From: JACKAF01 sp041391485
Lineage (GTDB): Bacteria > Bdellovibrionota > FAC87 > UBA2466 > JACKAF01
Direction: 5' to 3'
Assembly: GCA_041391485.1 (NCBI GenBank)
Contig: JAWKNY010000004.1
Span: forward strand, 1-64,000
Length of the DNA stretch: 64,000 nucleotides
The stretch's first letter is position 1, and every line of letters starts with the position of its first letter. Below the pieces are notes generated by a model. It was not told the DNA's origin and ran no database searches. It saw only the letters and a list, made by a program, of their open reading frames with translations. The position numbers and the translations under genes are program-made. This document shows positions 61,548-64,000 of this stretch, piece by piece.

Positions 61548-63147
61548 AGCGACTTGTACTAATGGCCACGCTACTCATGTTTTTCATTGCTTGCGAGAGA
61601 TTCAACGGGGGCAACGGCGGTAGCGAAGTCGGAAACGGCGGTGACCCCGAGTACATTACGGTGGAACACGGCTTGCGGTATGCCTACGGTCTTCTGGAGC
61701 GCGTCGATCCGACTAAGGTGCCTCCTTATCTAGTGAAGCAGTACTCAACGTCAGATTTGAATTGGTTCGCTTTGCACCGCGCTGATTTAGTGAAGGCCCT
61801 CAAAAACGCAGAGCTGCACTGGGTGGAGGATTTACCAAGCTTTTGTAAGGATCATACGGTTGCCTGTGCACGGGTCAACGATCCCCGCATTTACGTGGTG
61901 AAAAGAGAAACTTCGCGCTTTGGGAACCACCGGGACGCCGCAGGTCACATGATCCATGAGGCGGTCCATTTGATTGGGGAGTCCAGTGAAGACAAAGCTA
62001 ATCGCACCGCTGTGTTGGCATTGGCTGCCTGGAAAAACATGGGCCACCCCGAGGCCCCGCATTGGGTGGGAATGGCCGATTCTCCGCTCACCGATGAGGA
62101 CATTTACCGAGATCCGCATCTGCTCCGCTGGCAGTACGTGGATTGGAATGACGACAGGTTGTACGTCTGGGATGAAAGATACTTTCAAGCTTATGACCCT
62201 ATTCGGGATGCTTGGGACATCAAGACGGTTCAGAAAAACGCTTTTGATTGGAAGCGAAGCAAGGGCAATTTTGCGACCGAGACGCACTACCCGAAGTGGC
62301 TTCGGGCCGGAGGGATCGTCTACGTGGCTTGCCGCTTTAGATACCCCGCACTCAAGCAGGCGAATGCGGCCGGTGTTTTTTTAGACCGCGATCAAGCGAG
62401 CTGGCGCGCGGTAACGAGTGAAGAAGCGCCTTCAGATCGCATGCGTATCGGCCTCACCAAGACGGCGACTCAGCTAATAGTGTGGGGAGGGCAGAGCTGC
62501 TCTAATACTCCCATTGCCTTGAATACCGGCGCTTTCTATCACCCTGTCGAGGACAAGTGGGAAACCATAGAGGTGAGAGACGCCACCCCGACGCCACGCT
62601 ATGGCCACGGGCTGCTTTGGACAGGCGATCAACTGGTGGTCTGGGGGGGCGTGAGTGTCTACCAAAACCCCGGTGAACTCGGGGTGGCCGAGCTCGTGAA
62701 TGACGGTGCTTTCTACGATCCGGCTGAAAAAACGTGGAAGCCGATTGAGGTGGACGAGGCGACCCCGTCCCCCGTTTAGATCCTCACCTGATTTGGACAG
62801 GCAGCGAACTTATTGTTTTTGGTGGGCGTGACAGCCAAAACAAACCCGCTCTTTCTGACGGGGCGATTTACAACCCGCGAACAAAGAAATGGCGAACGAT
62901 GCCCGCACCGCAGGGGCCTCTTTCTTTCGGACCCTTTGATAAGGGCTACGGCTTTTGGACCGGCAGTGCCTTTGGTTTTTTCGCTCCGGAGAGTCTCTCC
63001 TTCTTTGATTTTAAGACAGATACCTGGTCCGAACAGGGACGCGCCATCGTTCCCGGTTACGAGCGGGATTCCGTATTTGTTTGGACGGGGTTTGAAGGGC
63101 TTTTGTGGAAGCGCAATGATCGCAAAGGAGCGGTGCTTTACCCATGA
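61544..63147 (+). CDS. Lipoprotein with HExxH motif and Kelch-like repeats, frameshifted
   Basis: ATG 61544 begins MKRLVLMATLLMFFIAC, a lipobox ending in Cys. The first 200 residues contain AAGHMIHEAVHLIGESSEDKANRTAV: an HEAVH zinc-protease-like motif (HExxH) with acidic residues after it. From about residue 270 Kelch-like blades repeat: LIVWGGQSCSNTPIALNTGAFYHPVEDKWETI, LVVWGGVSVYQNPGELG and, after a shift at about 62776, LIVFGGRDSQNKPALSDGAIYNPRTKKWRTM. It ends at TGA 63147, overlapping the next ATG. It may be a surface peptidase or adhesin. A glutamate zincin would need its third ligand, which I could not place. Confidence 0.75.
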
Positions 63148-64000
63148 TGTTGCGAGTTCTGCTTTTTTTCAGCTTTTTCGCCGGTCCGCTCTGCGCCGCG
63201 GGGAACTTGGATTTGGTGCCTCACTTTGGTGGGGGGAGTGTGTACCTGAAAAAAGGTGACCATTGGTACGTGGGCGCTTCCGTATGGAAACTGAAACGGG
63301 ATCCGTCGCTAGACGAGTTCAAGTACATCCGAAGCGGGGCCGAACCCTGCGGGGTCACCCATGAGAACGAAGTGGTTTGTGCGCAGAGGGACGGTAGCCT
63401 CTCTAATCGACGGGAGCGTCGAAGTCTCGGGAAAGTACCCGCGGAAACGAAGCGGTATCTCGGGTACTGTTTGGAAACAACCAGTGGTGAAATCTACTGT
63501 TTGCAGAGTTTTGTCGACGGGAGTGACCTGCGCTACCGTTATGAACTCGTTGACACGCGCGCGCTCGGTCCCATCGAGAAAATCTCTGCTTCCGCAACGC
63601 ATGTCTGCGTGCAAACGCTAACGGGAGGAATTCACTGTTGGGGAGAAAACTATGGGGGCAAACTCGGCACAGGAGGTTTCCCGTTCTATCAGCGCCCCGA
63701 AGAGGGAGGCGACTGGAGTGTGGGTCAGGCGAGTCCTGGCGTTCCTTTTCCCACTCGTCCGGTCGCCGACGGAACGTTGCGATTTACAGATGTCTCTGTT
63801 TACTCAAGCACCAGCTGCGCGCTTAGCGAAGAAAGCCGAAGCAATCTATATTGCTGGGGAAGATTGCTCGACACCTCCAATCTCTTTATGGATTTTGCCT
63901 CATTCTCCCAAACAACCAGTTCGGTACCTCGACAGGTAAATCTGCAAGCCGTCCCTTCGGGCCATTTGGAAGGCTTGGCAGTGGGGCCACTTGTCGGATT
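63144..64000 (+). CDS. Exported RCC1-like repeat protein, C-terminus outside window
   Basis: ATG 63144 (ATGA overlap with the previous stop) gives a signal peptide (MLRVLLFFSFFAGPLCAA). The frame stays open to the window's end. After 100 residues of unclear sequence, RCC1-type blades appear: VCVQTLTGGIHCWGENYGGKLGTGG and, later, SCALSEESRSNLYCWGRL. The Cys in 'hCWGeN' and the Cys in 'tCal' are conserved in bacterial RCC1 exoproteins and may form disulfides. It completes a three-gene operon of regulator, lipoprotein and propeller protein. Confidence 0.8.
   Translation, partial: MMLRVLLFFSFFAGPLCAAGNLDLVPHFGGGSVYLKKGDHWYVGASVWKLKRDPSLDEFKYIRSGAEPCGVTHENEVVCAQRDGSLSNRRERRSLGKVPAETKRYLGYCLETTSGEIYCLQSFVDGSDLRYRYELVDTRALGPIEKISASATHVCVQTLTGGIHCWGENYGGKLGTGGFPFYQRPEEGGDWSVGQASPGVPFPTRPVADGTLRFTDVSVYSSTSCALSEESRSNLYCWGRLLDTSNLFMDFASFSQTTSSVPRQVNLQAVPSGHLEGLAVGPLVG

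Overview
ORGANISM. The window is moderately GC-rich bacterial chromosome from a Gram-negative with an outer membrane: it has Lgt and Lnt, several outer-membrane barrels, and a Psd/PssA pair for phosphatidylethanolamine. Two TIGR02147-type regulators, each sitting beside a secreted protein or lipoprotein gene, together with many lipoproteins, c-type cytochromes and propeller-repeat exoproteins, point to the Bdellovibrionota / former Deltaproteobacteria. This placement is an inference from gene content; no rRNA is present.

SEQUENCE QUALITY. About twenty genes are broken by single-base shifts, often at homopolymers. They include genes a cell cannot easily lose (rpsI, purM, asd). In each case the missing protein continues cleanly in another frame. 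I therefore read most broken genes as consensus indels in the assembly, not pseudogenes, and annotate the inferred full span.

LAYOUT. 1-635: end of hutF (histidine breakdown). 959-2227: unknown secreted protein. 2507-4545 (minus): coupled kal-purM-purN. 4739-8802 (mostly plus): rplS, rnhB, yraN, rsmI, a secreted FlgT_C-like protein, an HNH nuclease, and an antisense STAS gene. 8806-11506 (minus): thioredoxin, a secreted 2H phosphoesterase, a proline-rich secreted protein. 11641-11972: tRNA-Val with a partial duplicate and a nested palindrome. 12158-18489: ftsH, psd, pssA, asd, truA, a TonB-like protein. 18682-24103: a TIGR02147 regulator with lipoprotein, a YkgJ protein, an AI-2E-type permease, a Wzi-like barrel. 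24188-25340 (minus): rplM-rpsI. 26326-29869: thiolase and FadB-type beta-oxidation pair. 29950-33296: a barrel and two exported or membrane proteins. 33305-40567 (minus): PhzF, DUF1015, TsaC, purD, TPR protein, purH. 40675-43217: a reverse transsulfuration pair (CBS, cystathionine gamma-lyase). 43214-46013 (minus): lgt, lnt, SRPBCC protein. 46139-49572: YqaA-type membrane protein, a split mannose-1-phosphate guanylyltransferase, a pseudopilin, a SPOR protein.

ISLAND. Directly after tRNA-His (49762-49839) lies a three-gene, translationally coupled cassette: a DUF6361-like protein, a double-HKD phospholipase-D-type nuclease and a large SNF2-type helicase. It looks like an accessory, probably defensive, island and is the strongest candidate for an under-described system here.

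RIGHT END. 57288-60617 is a divergent cluster of c-type heme lipoproteins and exoproteins, a YceI protein and an outer-membrane barrel with an N-terminal heme motif. 60684-64000 is a TIGR02147 regulator coupled to a lipoprotein with an HExxH motif and Kelch-like repeats, followed by an RCC1-like exported protein that runs off the window. The three genes overlap by ATGA and form one operon.
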